A stretch of 16,047 nucleotides of DNA from an uncultured Austwickia sp. (lineage in GTDB: Bacteria > Actinomycetota > Actinomycetes > Actinomycetales > Dermatophilaceae), in assembly GCA_934678955.1 (NCBI GenBank), contig CAKUSI010000051.1, positions 1 to 16,047 on the forward strand, given 5' to 3'. Positions within the stretch are counted from its first letter, which is position 1, and each line of letters starts with the position of its first letter. Below the pieces are notes generated by a model. The model worked only from the letters and a program-made list of their open reading frames with translations, searched no databases and was not told where the DNA came from. This document shows, one piece after another, positions 8,363-15,735 of the stretch. A program made the position numbers and the translations under genes.

Positions 8363-8384
8363 TGTGACCGAACGAATGGTCAGT
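8363..8384. promoter_or_regulatory. PaaR-like operator upstream of the diiron oxygenase operon
   Basis: The 22-base site reads GACCG, AACG, AATGGTCAGT, with arms TGACC (8365-8369) and GGTCA (8378-8382). It matches the half-sites ACTNACCG and CGGTNAGT at all but three of the fixed positions, including the central CG. It is 132 bases ahead of the diiron gene start. Sharing this motif with the paaA promoter ties the plus-strand operon to phenylacetate control by inference. Confidence 0.6.
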
Positions 8385-8516
8385 AAAGATGCAGCAGCCC
8401 TCAGTACAGTGGGACGATGGCGGTCAACGGGCCGCCGAACATTCGGGGCGCGACCTGCGCCCGGCCCATCAGACGCGTCGCACCCGCGACGGGTCCGGTG
8501 ACGAGGAGAATCAGCC

Positions 8517-9545
8517 GTGTCTCAACGCTACGAGAAGATCGCGCACCTGCAGGAATTCCCGCCGGACACCCCGCAACCCAACATCTACCCGCTGAGCTGG
8601 CCCGAGGGTCCGGCCAAGATGGAGGACATCTGGCAGTCCTCGCAGCGAGAGTTGTGGGATCCCGCGAAGCTGCCCTGGGACACCTTCGACCCCGAGTCCT
8701 ACAGCTGGGAGCAGCGGGAGGCCATCGCCTACTGGTGGACCCTGTGCGCCGTATTCGACGCGTCGGCCCCGCCCGTGATGGCGACGGCCTTCGTGAAGAC
8801 ATACGAGGACCACGAGGACGATGTCGTCCGGCGCTGCTTCTTCAGCATCACGCGGGACGAGGCCGCCCACGAGCACATGTGCAAGAACGCCATCACCCGG
8901 CTGCTGGACCACGAGGACCCGCTCACCTACACCCCGAAGACCGAACTGGGGGAGCGGCTGCAGAAGAACGTGCGGTGGCTGTTCCACAACGGCGGCCGCT
9001 ACTGGGAGGGCTACAAGGAGGCGATCCCGAAGTACAGCCTTGCCGTGCTCTTCTCCTCCTTCCTGATGGGGGAGATCGCGGCGGCCACGATCTTCCACCA
9101 GATGGCGGCTGGCTGCACCGAGCCCGTGTTCCAGGAGGCGTTCCGCAGGATCGGTCGGGACGAGGGCCGGCACATGGGCATCTGCCTGGCGGTCATGGAG
9201 CGTGACTACCCAAAGATCGATGTCAGCGACCACGAGCTGATCACCAAGCAGATCCGGGCGGGCTACCTGTTCCTGTCCGCCATCCTCTTCGAGCCGCCGA
9301 CGGAGTTCTGGGATCTGCCGGAGGACTTCATCACCAACCAGCGCCTCGGCGAGCAGGTGGCGCGGGAGGCGGGCTTCGCGATCCCCACCTACGAGGAGAA
9401 GCGGGAGAACTGGCGCCGGGCGATGCTCAATCTCAAGGGCGTGTTGGACCGGTACGGGATCCCGTTCCCCGCGATCCCCGAGGTGGACATCACGGGGGTC
9501 GAGGTGACCGAGGTCTCGATGGAGGACATCATTCCGGTCTTCTGA
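8517..9545 (+). CDS. R2-like ferritin-fold diiron protein, probable oxygenase
   Basis: 342 aa, soluble, with no signal peptide. The ferritin/ribonucleotide-reductase R2 carboxylate pattern is visible: Asp81 (AVFDASA), Glu115 and His118 (DEAAH), Glu186 (LMGEIAAATIF) and Glu216/His219 (DEGRH); spacings of 34, 71 and 30 residues are in the range for R2-type and oxygenase diiron proteins. The residue seven after the second carboxylate ligand, Tyr in class I R2, is Cys122 here, so a tyrosyl-radical role in nucleotide reduction is unlikely. No large reductase subunit or effector protein is nearby; instead a ferredoxin reductase follows after 23 bases. The GTG start has GAGGAG eight bases upstream. 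The substrate is unknown; a hydrophobic or acyl aromatic compound upstream of phenylacetate is a guess from context. Confidence 0.75.
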   Translation: MSQRYEKIAHLQEFPPDTPQPNIYPLSWPEGPAKMEDIWQSSQRELWDPAKLPWDTFDPESYSWEQREAIAYWWTLCAVFDASAPPVMATAFVKTYEDHEDDVVRRCFFSITRDEAAHEHMCKNAITRLLDHEDPLTYTPKTELGERLQKNVRWLFHNGGRYWEGYKEAIPKYSLAVLFSSFLMGEIAAATIFHQMAAGCTEPVFQEAFRRIGRDEGRHMGICLAVMERDYPKIDVSDHELITKQIRAGYLFLSAILFEPPTEFWDLPEDFITNQRLGEQVAREAGFAIPTYEEKRENWRRAMLNLKGVLDRYGIPFPAIPEVDITGVEVTEVSMEDIIPVF

Positions 9546-9568
9546 CAGGGCCGCTCCGAAGATGCGCC

Positions 9569-10603
9569 GTGGAAAGGGCTGGTGAACCAGTGGGCCAGAT
9601 CCGACTGCACCCGTCGTCCCACCTCGTACCGTGTGGCCCAGGCGACACGGTCCTTGAGGCGTTGGAGCGCGCGGGCTACGCCCTTCCCAACAACTGTCGC
9701 GCGGGGGCGTGCGGGGACTGCAAGGTGAAGGTCCGCGCGGGCGAGTTCGATCAGGGGTTCGTCCTGGACATGGCCCTTTCTCCGCTGGAGCGCGAGGTCG
9801 GCTACGGCCTGATGTGCATGGCCAAGCTGATCAGCGACGAGCTGGAGATCGAGTGGGGCACGCCCGATGCGCGACCGGCGCTGTTCCCCGCGAAGGAGGG
9901 ACAGCGGTTCGTTCTCGTCGACCACGTCCAGCGGACCCCCCGCATCACGGAGCTGGTGCTCCGGCCCACGGGCGCTCCGCTGAAGTACTGGCCGGGGCAG
10001 TACGTGCGGGTCGGCGACCCCGAGCTGGGGTTGCCGATCCGCTCGTACTCCCTGGCCAGCGCTCCCCACCCTGACGGGGAGATCCGCCTGCAGATCACGC
10101 GCGTCGACGGCGGACGGACGAGCGCCTGGCTGCACGACCTGACGCCGGGAGCGGTCATCACCCTGTCCGGTCCGCACGGGACCTTCGTGGGCGACCCCTC
10201 GATCGAGACGCCGATCCTCTGCCTCGCGGCCGGCTCAGGCCTGGCGCCGATCCTGTCGCTGACAGAAGCGGCCCTGCGCCGGGGGTACGCGCGACCGGTC
10301 ACGGTCATCTTCTCGGCGCGGCGCCGGGAGGACGTGTACGACCAGGGGTTGCTGCAGTACTGGCAGATGCGTCACCCGAACTTCCGTTGCATTCCGACCC
10401 TGACCCGGGAGAAGGTGGACGGGATGCGACACGGCCGCATCCCGGACATCCTGGCCGATGTCATCCCGTCGTTGCGGGAGCACACGGTGTTCATCGCGGG
10501 TGTGGAGGGATTCGTCGACGCGTGCCGGCGGGCCGCCCAGGCCCTCGGCGCCGACGACCGTCGGATCTTCACCGAAGGCTTCTACGAGCAGCCGGATCGG
10601 TAG
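9569..10603 (+). CDS. Ferredoxin-FAD-NAD(P)H oxidoreductase, electron donor for the diiron protein
   Basis: 344 aa, the usual size of a three-domain oxygenase reductase. The N-terminal plant-type [2Fe-2S] domain (about 9-97) has Cys43, Cys48, Cys51 and Cys83. A FAD domain follows (about 110-210, RSYSLASAP at 158-166), then a nucleotide domain with AAGSGLAPILSL (220-231), ending in EGFYE (336-340). Ferredoxin-first order is that of phenol hydroxylase or xylene monooxygenase reductases and is the reverse of PaaE in this window, so the two are not duplicates. The GTG at 9569 is taken; a GTG at 9590 (GQIRLHPS) is also possible. Position immediately after the diiron gene argues it supplies that enzyme. 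Confidence 0.88.
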   Translation: MERAGEPVGQIRLHPSSHLVPCGPGDTVLEALERAGYALPNNCRAGACGDCKVKVRAGEFDQGFVLDMALSPLEREVGYGLMCMAKLISDELEIEWGTPDARPALFPAKEGQRFVLVDHVQRTPRITELVLRPTGAPLKYWPGQYVRVGDPELGLPIRSYSLASAPHPDGEIRLQITRVDGGRTSAWLHDLTPGAVITLSGPHGTFVGDPSIETPILCLAAGSGLAPILSLTEAALRRGYARPVTVIFSARRREDVYDQGLLQYWQMRHPNFRCIPTLTREKVDGMRHGRIPDILADVIPSLREHTVFIAGVEGFVDACRRAAQALGADDRRIFTEGFYEQPDR

Positions 10604-10653
10604 GTCGGGTAACGGGGCCCGTGCCGCCGAAGGCGAGGAGGTGTGGGCGGACG

Positions 10654-12048
10654 GTGCGGCAGCTGAGCGGCATGGACATGGAGTTCCTGGCGATGGAATC
10701 CGGCATCGTGGCCGGGCACTTCGGCACCGTGGCCCTCCTCGACCCGCCGGCGGACGGCCGCACCCTGGACGTACACGTCGTGCGCGCTCAGGTCGCCTCT
10801 CGTCTCCACCTGGTCCCGGTGCTCCGGCAGCGACTCGTCATGGTGATGTGGGGGGTCGACCAGCCCTACTGGGTGGACGACGCCGCCTTCGACCTGGCGA
10901 GGCATGTCCTGGCGGTGCAGTTGCCCGAGGGCAGCGGGATGGACCGGCTCGCCGAAGCGGTCGCGGAGCTCCACCGACACCGGCTGGACCGGAACCGGCC
11001 TCTGTGGGAGCTGTACTTCATCAGCGGCCTGTCGGAGGGCCGTTCGGCCTTCTACCTGAAGATCCACCACGCGGTGATGGACGGGGCGGGGTGGTCCTCG
11101 CTCATGGGGGCGCTGCTCGATTCGGAGCCGGGTCCGGCCGACGTGCCGCCGCCCAGGAGCTGGCGACCCGAGCCGGTGCCAACGCACCTGGACCTACTCG
11201 GCATGAGCGGCTGGTCGATGGCCCGGACCTCGCTGCGCAGCATGAAGTTGGGGCTGGAGTTCATGGCCCGGGCGCCCGCCTTCGCCGCGCGCCAGGTCGC
11301 CCCGCAGCTGCAGTCCGGGGTGATCCCACTCGCCGCGCCACCGACCCCGTTCAACCGCGAGATCTCGGGGGCCCGGAGCTGCGTGCTCGTCGACATGCCC
11401 ATGACCAGCGTGCACGCCGTCCGGCGAGCGGTGGACGCGACCGTGAACGACGTCGTGATGACGATGTGTGCGGGCGCATTGCGGCGTTGGCTGGCCGACC
11501 ACGACGCGCTTCCGGCGCAGCCGCTGGTGGCGGTGGTGCCGGTCTCGGTGCGGGCGCGAGAGGATCGCGAGCCGCTCGGCAATCGCCTGGCCCTCGTGCG
11601 CGGCCTGTTGCCCACGCACCTGCAGGACCCCATCGCCCGGCTGGGCGCGATGCGCGAGGAGATGAATCGAGCCCGGGAACGCAGGCAGTCGCTGCCACCG
11701 CAGCTCCTGGTCGACGCGGCCGACATCGCACCACCGCTGGTGGCGGAGGCCGGGTGGTGGATCACGTCGAGGGTCATGCAGCGGGTGAACGCGTGGAACG
11801 TGATGATCTCCAACGTGCGGGGCCCCTCGGCGCCCCGATTCTTCGCGGGGGCCGAGGTCGTCGCCAACTACCCGGTGTCGGTGCTCGTGCACGGGCAGGG
11901 GCTGAACCTCTCGGTGTTCAGCATCGCCGGGCGCCTCTGCTGGGGGCTGGTAGCCGACCCCACGCTGGTTCCCGATCTGACCAGGATCGGCGACTACCTC
12001 GCCGAGGATCTCGAATTGCTCTGTCAAGCAAGCATTTTGGAGCATTGA
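10654..12048 (+). CDS. Wax ester synthase/diacylglycerol O-acyltransferase (WS/DGAT) family protein
   Basis: 464 aa, normal for the family. It transfers an acyl group from acyl-CoA to an alcohol or diacylglycerol, giving wax esters or triacylglycerol. The catalytic motif HHAVMDG is intact at 138-144 (His139 is the expected base), preceded by PLWELYFISGL (116-126); PLGN (307-310), ATVNDVVM (262-269) and ISNVRGP (385-391) are typical downstream motifs. The GTG at 10654 begins the usual RQLSGMD N-terminus and has AGGAGGTG (10636-10643) upstream. It lies 50 bases after the reductase and is probably cotranscribed with it. Such enzymes are common in lipid-storing actinobacteria; linkage to phenylacetate genes is unusual and suggests aryl- or arylalkyl-CoA substrates, which is inference. 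Confidence 0.9.
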   Translation: MRQLSGMDMEFLAMESGIVAGHFGTVALLDPPADGRTLDVHVVRAQVASRLHLVPVLRQRLVMVMWGVDQPYWVDDAAFDLARHVLAVQLPEGSGMDRLAEAVAELHRHRLDRNRPLWELYFISGLSEGRSAFYLKIHHAVMDGAGWSSLMGALLDSEPGPADVPPPRSWRPEPVPTHLDLLGMSGWSMARTSLRSMKLGLEFMARAPAFAARQVAPQLQSGVIPLAAPPTPFNREISGARSCVLVDMPMTSVHAVRRAVDATVNDVVMTMCAGALRRWLADHDALPAQPLVAVVPVSVRAREDREPLGNRLALVRGLLPTHLQDPIARLGAMREEMNRARERRQSLPPQLLVDAADIAPPLVAEAGWWITSRVMQRVNAWNVMISNVRGPSAPRFFAGAEVVANYPVSVLVHGQGLNLSVFSIAGRLCWGLVADPTLVPDLTRIGDYLAEDLELLCQASILEH

Positions 12049-12107
12049 CGCAGCGTGGACGCGCGCAGTGGGTCGGGGGGAACCGAAAAGATACTCGTCA
12101 GTACCTA

Positions 12108-12129
12108 GACATCAGAACGTTCGGTTAGT
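12108..12129. promoter_or_regulatory. PaaR-like operator upstream of the DUF485-symporter operon
   Basis: The site has the palindromic core GAACGTTC (12115-12122) and a perfect half-site CGGTTAGT (12122-12129); the left half is degenerate. The core is the same as in the paaA operator. A further half-site-like ACTAACGG (12133-12140) follows directly. It is about 300 bases ahead of the DUF485 start, leaving a long leader or a second promoter. Confidence 0.55.
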
Positions 12130-12138
12130 AATACTAAC
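12124..12138. promoter_or_regulatory. Perfect 15-base palindrome next to the operator
   Basis: GTTAGTA (12124-12130) and TACTAAC (12132-12138) are exact inverted repeats around one A. It shares the TTAGT end of the PaaR-like site, so it may form a second, overlapping dimer site. It is AT-rich against its surroundings. Role inferred only from position. Confidence 0.4.
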
Positions 12139-12152
12139 GGCATCCTGCCCGG

Positions 12153-12168
12153 AGTGACCTAGACCACA
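12153..12168. promoter_or_regulatory. Possible Crp/GlxR-type cAMP-receptor site
   Basis: AGTGACCTAGACCACA matches the actinobacterial consensus TGTGA-N2-TA-N2-TCACA at 10 of 12 fixed positions, including the central TA. Crp/GlxR proteins govern carbon-source genes, acetate uptake and, in corynebacteria, paa genes as I recall. It lies 24 bases downstream of the operator and about 260 bases before the DUF485 gene. Confidence 0.35.
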
Positions 12169-12428
12169 GGCGACGTGACGGTCTCTCGCGCAGGAAAGGA
12201 GGAGTGCGAGGCATCCTGCAGCCGCCACGCGGCAGCACGGAGTCACACACCTCCGCGGCGACAGAATCGCGGGCATCCCCGGGGAGTTGTCCCACACCCA
12301 AGGGTTCCGTCACGGCACCGTCAGGGTGCGGTACGAGCCCACGACGCCCGACGCGTCCTTCGTCTCACCCGTCACCGAACGTCTCGGGCCCGCCGTACAG
12401 GTTGGCGCGCCCGGCGGGAAGGAACCGC

Positions 12429-12752
12429 ATGCCTCCCTCCACCGAGGATTCCAGAGCGGCCAGCCAGCGCTATTACCAGGGCATGGTCCAAGCCCGGCGC
12501 AAGATCATCGTTCCGCTGGTGCTGTTGACCCTGGTGTTCTTCTTCACTCAGCAGGTGCTCACCAACTTCACGTCTGTGCTGGACGGCATGGCCTTCTCGG
12601 GAATGAGCGTGGCGTACTTGTACGCGTTCGCGCAGTTCTTCTTCGTGGTCATCCTGACGACGATCTACCGCAGCCGCATGCAGCGGATCGAGTCGGAGTA
12701 CGGCCAGTTGCTGCCGACGGCCAGCGGTGAGACGGGGGAGGCCACCCGATGA
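12429..12752 (+). CDS. DUF485 small membrane protein, partner of the sodium:solute symporter
   Basis: 107 aa, the size of E. coli YjcH. Two hydrophobic segments are visible (about 26-41 and 60-80), and the polar C-terminus carries YRSRMQRIESEYGQL, as in DUF485 proteins. These are almost always encoded just before ActP-type symporters; their biochemical role is not established. The ATG at 12429 has AAGGAA (12419-12424) upstream and gives the family's N-terminus, so longer upstream starts were not used. Its end overlaps the symporter start by four bases (ATGA). Confidence 0.88.
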   Translation: MPPSTEDSRAASQRYYQGMVQARRKIIVPLVLLTLVFFFTQQVLTNFTSVLDGMAFSGMSVAYLYAFAQFFFVVILTTIYRSRMQRIESEYGQLLPTASGETGEATR

Positions 12753-14341
12753 GCGTTCAGTCCGCAGTCCTGTTCATCCTCCTCGTCTCCGTCACGCTCG
12801 GCATCACCTACTGGGCCGGCAAGCGCAACAAGAGCGTCGAGTCCCACCTGGTCGCCAAGGGCGGGGTCTCCGGTCGGGCGAACGGTGTCGCCATCGCCGG
12901 CGACTTCATCTCCGCCGCAACGTTCCTCGGGACGACCGGCGCGATCGCGCTCGGCGGGTTCAACGGCTTCTACCTCGCCGTCTACATCCCCATCGCCTAC
13001 CTGCTGTGCATGCTGCTGGTCGCCGAACCGCTGCGCAACCTGGGGCACTTCACGCTCGGCGACGTGCTCGCGACCCGCTTCCCGGGCCAGGGCGTGCGCG
13101 CCTCGATCGCGATCTCCTCGATCATCGTGTCGTTGCTCTACATCGTCGCCCAGTTCGTCGGCGCCGCGCTCCTCATCCAGCTGCTGTTCGGCATCCCGTA
13201 CTTCGTCGCGGCGCTGCTGATCGGCGTCCTGACGATGATCTACACGCTGTTCGGCGGCATGATCGCGACGACGTACATCCAGATCGTCAAGACGGGCCTG
13301 CTGCTGTCCTGCGGCGCTCTCCTGCTGGTGCTGGTGCTGATGCACTACGGCTGGAATCCGATGAACGTCTTCCAGGAAGTCGCCAACGCCACCGACAACA
13401 GGGCCCTGCTGCCGACGCGCGCCGGTGCCGGACCGCAGATCGAGCAGTTCTCGATGATCTTCGGCGTCACCCTCGGCGTCCTCGGCCTGCCGCACGTCAT
13501 GATCCGCTTCCTCACCGTGCGCGACGGCGCGGCGGCCCGGACCTCGGCGGTCACGGCGATCTGGATCTTCGCCGTCTTCCTGATCACGCTCCCGGTCCTG
13601 TCGTACGGCGCCATGCTGATGGTCGGTCGCGACGCCATCCGTCAGGCGAGCCCCGGCGGCAACCTCGCGATGCCGCAGCTGTCCAACCACCTGGGTGGGG
13701 ACCTCCTGCTGGCGTTCGTGTCCGCCGTCGCCTTCGCGACGATTCTCGCGGCCCTGTCCGGTCTGGTGATCGCCACGACCGGCTCGGTGACGCACGACAT
13801 CTACACCAAGCTGGTCAAGAAGGGCCACGTCAACCACCACGCGCAGCTTCAGGTCGCGCGGATCGCCACCTTCGGGAGCGTCGCGGTCTCGCTGCTGATC
13901 GCGCTTGCCGCGCAGAAGCAGAACGTGGCCTTCCTCGCGACGCTGGCGATCGCCGTGGCCGCGAGCGCGAACCTCCCGGCGCTGCTGTTCACGATGTACT
14001 GGCGCAAGGCCACCGCGCAGGGTATCGCGGCCGGTATGGTGGCCGGGTTGGTGACGGCCGTCGGCATCATCCTGATCAGCCCGACCTTCCACGGGTCCGC
14101 CGAGACCGCGCTCCTTCCGTTCAGCAGCCCCGGTATCGTCTCCATCCCGCTCGGCTTCCTGGTGATGTGGATCGTCTCTCTGGCGACCCAGCCGAAGGGC
14201 GCCGATCTCGATGCGGCGAACAGGACCTTCGAGCGCATCCGGATCCAGGCGGTCACCGGCGTCGATCCCGACACACTGGAGGGAACAGCCGACCGCGAGA
14301 AGGCTGCCGCTGCTGAAGGCGGACCCCCGCTGGGCCACTGA
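12749..14341 (+). CDS. Sodium:solute symporter (SSS family), ActP/phenylacetate permease-like
   Basis: 530 aa, about 13 predicted membrane segments, inner membrane. Family marks are AIAGDFISAATFLGTTG (48-64), the sodium-site region YTLFGGMIATTYIQIVK (165-181) and a C-terminal polar tail. E. coli ActP (acetate, about 549 aa) has the same DUF485 partner and overlap. The phenylacetate permease PaaL of Pseudomonas belongs to this family, and a PaaR-like operator lies upstream here, so phenylacetate or a related arylacetate is a reasonable substrate guess; acetate, pyruvate or propionate remain possible. Translation is probably coupled to the DUF485 gene. A strong hairpin follows 21 bases after the stop. 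Confidence 0.88.
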   Translation: MSVQSAVLFILLVSVTLGITYWAGKRNKSVESHLVAKGGVSGRANGVAIAGDFISAATFLGTTGAIALGGFNGFYLAVYIPIAYLLCMLLVAEPLRNLGHFTLGDVLATRFPGQGVRASIAISSIIVSLLYIVAQFVGAALLIQLLFGIPYFVAALLIGVLTMIYTLFGGMIATTYIQIVKTGLLLSCGALLLVLVLMHYGWNPMNVFQEVANATDNRALLPTRAGAGPQIEQFSMIFGVTLGVLGLPHVMIRFLTVRDGAAARTSAVTAIWIFAVFLITLPVLSYGAMLMVGRDAIRQASPGGNLAMPQLSNHLGGDLLLAFVSAVAFATILAALSGLVIATTGSVTHDIYTKLVKKGHVNHHAQLQVARIATFGSVAVSLLIALAAQKQNVAFLATLAIAVAASANLPALLFTMYWRKATAQGIAAGMVAGLVTAVGIILISPTFHGSAETALLPFSSPGIVSIPLGFLVMWIVSLATQPKGADLDAANRTFERIRIQAVTGVDPDTLEGTADREKAAAAEGGPPLGH

Positions 14342-14362
14342 CGGCGCTCCGGCTCTGACCGC

Positions 14363-14401
14363 ACTCAGGCCGCTCGACGGATGCCGTCGAGCGGCCTGAG
14401 T
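14363..14401 (+). terminator. Perfect 18-bp hairpin between the symporter and MFS genes
   Basis: Bases 14363-14380 and 14384-14401 are exact reverse complements around the three-base loop ATG. There is no T-run, but strong GC stems without one often terminate in actinobacteria. The 3' foot of the stem is only six bases before the AGGAGG (14408-14413) of the MFS gene, so it could also affect MFS translation in a read-through transcript. Confidence 0.7.
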
Positions 14402-14421
14402 CGTCCCAGGAGGTTTGCATC

Positions 14422-15711
14422 ATGAGATCTACGACCGACCGGGACCCGGTCCGGACCCCGCCCGCCTGGGTGGTCCGGTTGTCCGGCAGCCGGCTGCATT
14501 ACGGCTGGATCATCGCCATCCTCGGCATGACCACCGTGTTCGCCTGCCTCGGCGTCGCGCGCTTCTCGCTCGGGATGCTGCTGCCGTCCATGCGCTCGGA
14601 CATGAGCCTGTCCTTTACGGACATGGGCTGGATCAGCACCGGCAACTTCGTCGGATACCTCGTCGCCGCGCTGGTGTGCGGGCGATTGGTCAAGGCGTTC
14701 GGGGCTCGGGCCGTGGTGTTCGGCTCGCTCATCACGATCGCGGTGAGCCTGCTGGTGGTCGCGGCCGCCAGCGCCGTCGCGCTGATCTGGCCGGCCTACC
14801 TGATCACGGGGCTGGGCAGCGGGGCGGCCAACGTCGCGGTGATGAGCCTGGTGCCGCATTGGTTCTCCCGCCGTTGGCGGGGGCGCGCGGCCGGCATCAT
14901 GGTCGTCGGGAGCGGCCCCGCGATCATGATGAGCGGGCTCCTGATCCCCGCCATCACGGACCGGTGGGGGGCCGCAGGATGGCGGCTCGGATGGGTCACC
15001 CTGAGCGCGGTGGTCTTCGTCGTGGCGATCGTCGTGGGGCTCCTGATCCGGAACAAGCCGTCGGAGCTCGGTCTGACGGTGCACACGCATCGTTCGGACA
15101 CGACGCACACCGGACACCCGGCTCCGGAGCCGTCGAGCACCAACGTGATGCGCTCCGTCCTCCACCTGGGCGGCATCTACTTCCTGTTCGGGTTCACGTA
15201 CGTCGTGTATGTGACGTTCATCGTGACGTTCCTCGTCCAGGAGCGGGGTCTCAGCGAGCGCACCGCCGGCTACTTCTGGTTCATCGTCGGCGCGCTCGGC
15301 ATCTTCTCGGGGCCGGTGTTCGGAGCGCTGTCGGACCGGGCAGGCCGGCGGATCGGGATGGCGGCCGTGTTCGCCTTGCACGCGGTCTCGTACCTGCTGA
15401 TCGGCCTCCGCCTCCCCGAGGCGGCGATCTTCGTCTCCGTGGCGTTGTTCGGGTTCGCCGCGTGGAGCATCCCGGGCATCATCGCGGCCGCCGTGGGGGA
15501 TTACATGGGTCCCGCGAAGGCGGCCACCATGTTCGGCACCCTGACCGTCGTATTCGGCCTCGGACAGGCCGCAGGACCGTTGGTGGCGGGGATCATCGCG
15601 GAGCGGACGGGCGGCTTCTCGATGGCGTTCGTGATGTCCGCCGTGCTCGCAGGCGCTGCCTGCCTGCTGTCGCTGGCCCTCCGCCCGCCGCCCGCCCACG
15701 CCTCGGCGTGA
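14422..15711 (+). CDS. MFS transporter (oxalate/formate antiporter-like or YbfB-like)
   Basis: 429 aa, 12 predicted membrane segments in two halves joined by a polar loop (about 210-245). MFS motif A occurs in both halves: GRLVKAFGAR (87-96) and the classical GALSDRAGRRIG (301-312). HYGWIIAILG (26-35) near the N-terminus and WFSRRWRGRAAGI (147-159) after segment four are typical of the monocarboxylate/OFA-like group. The start has AGGAGG nine bases upstream. Substrate is not identifiable from sequence; an organic or aromatic acid fits the neighbours. The hairpin before it suggests a separate transcript, though no clear promoter is visible in the 80-base gap. Confidence 0.88.
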   Translation: MRSTTDRDPVRTPPAWVVRLSGSRLHYGWIIAILGMTTVFACLGVARFSLGMLLPSMRSDMSLSFTDMGWISTGNFVGYLVAALVCGRLVKAFGARAVVFGSLITIAVSLLVVAAASAVALIWPAYLITGLGSGAANVAVMSLVPHWFSRRWRGRAAGIMVVGSGPAIMMSGLLIPAITDRWGAAGWRLGWVTLSAVVFVVAIVVGLLIRNKPSELGLTVHTHRSDTTHTGHPAPEPSSTNVMRSVLHLGGIYFLFGFTYVVYVTFIVTFLVQERGLSERTAGYFWFIVGALGIFSGPVFGALSDRAGRRIGMAAVFALHAVSYLLIGLRLPEAAIFVSVALFGFAAWSIPGIIAAAVGDYMGPAKAATMFGTLTVVFGLGQAAGPLVAGIIAERTGGFSMAFVMSAVLAGAACLLSLALRPPPAHASA

Positions 15712-15735
15712 GGCAGGAAGGGCCGAGGCGTGAAT

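Larger units (their letters stand above)
8095..8516. other. Divergent intergenic region between paaH and the diiron operon
   Basis: These 422 bases separate two outward-facing operons and hold no protein frame I believe. They contain two copies of the PaaR-like operator (8163-8184 and 8363-8384), one near each gene. Downstream of the second, TACAGT (8405-8410) is a possible -10 element for the plus-strand operon, with no clear -35 partner. GAGGAG at 8503-8508 is the ribosome site of the diiron gene. The central part (about 8190-8360) shows nothing recognisable. Confidence 0.6.
12049..12428. other. Intergenic region before the transporter operon
   Basis: These 380 bases hold the promoter region of the DUF485-symporter pair: a PaaR-like operator, an adjoining perfect palindrome and a Crp/GlxR-like site, described separately. 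The frame of the DUF485 gene is open upstream to about 12204, but that stretch reads as Ser/Pro/Arg-rich noise. A weak half-site-like CACCGAACG lies at 12365-12373. Nothing else is recognisable. Confidence 0.5.

Noticed and set aside
8517..9545. Ribonucleotide reductase beta subunit
   Set aside because: The radical Tyr position is Cys, no alpha subunit is present, and an oxygenase-type reductase follows in the operon.
12204..12428. N-terminal extension of the DUF485 protein from a GTG at 12204
   Set aside because: The added 75 residues are Ser/Pro/Arg-rich without structure, and AAGGAA before the ATG at 12429 gives the family-length protein.
12665..14338. Long minus-strand open frame over the symporter (557 codons)
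   Set aside because: Composition is Asp/Arg/His/Gln-rich low-complexity, typical of the complement of a membrane-protein gene in GC-rich DNA; likewise 14365-15699 opposite the MFS gene.
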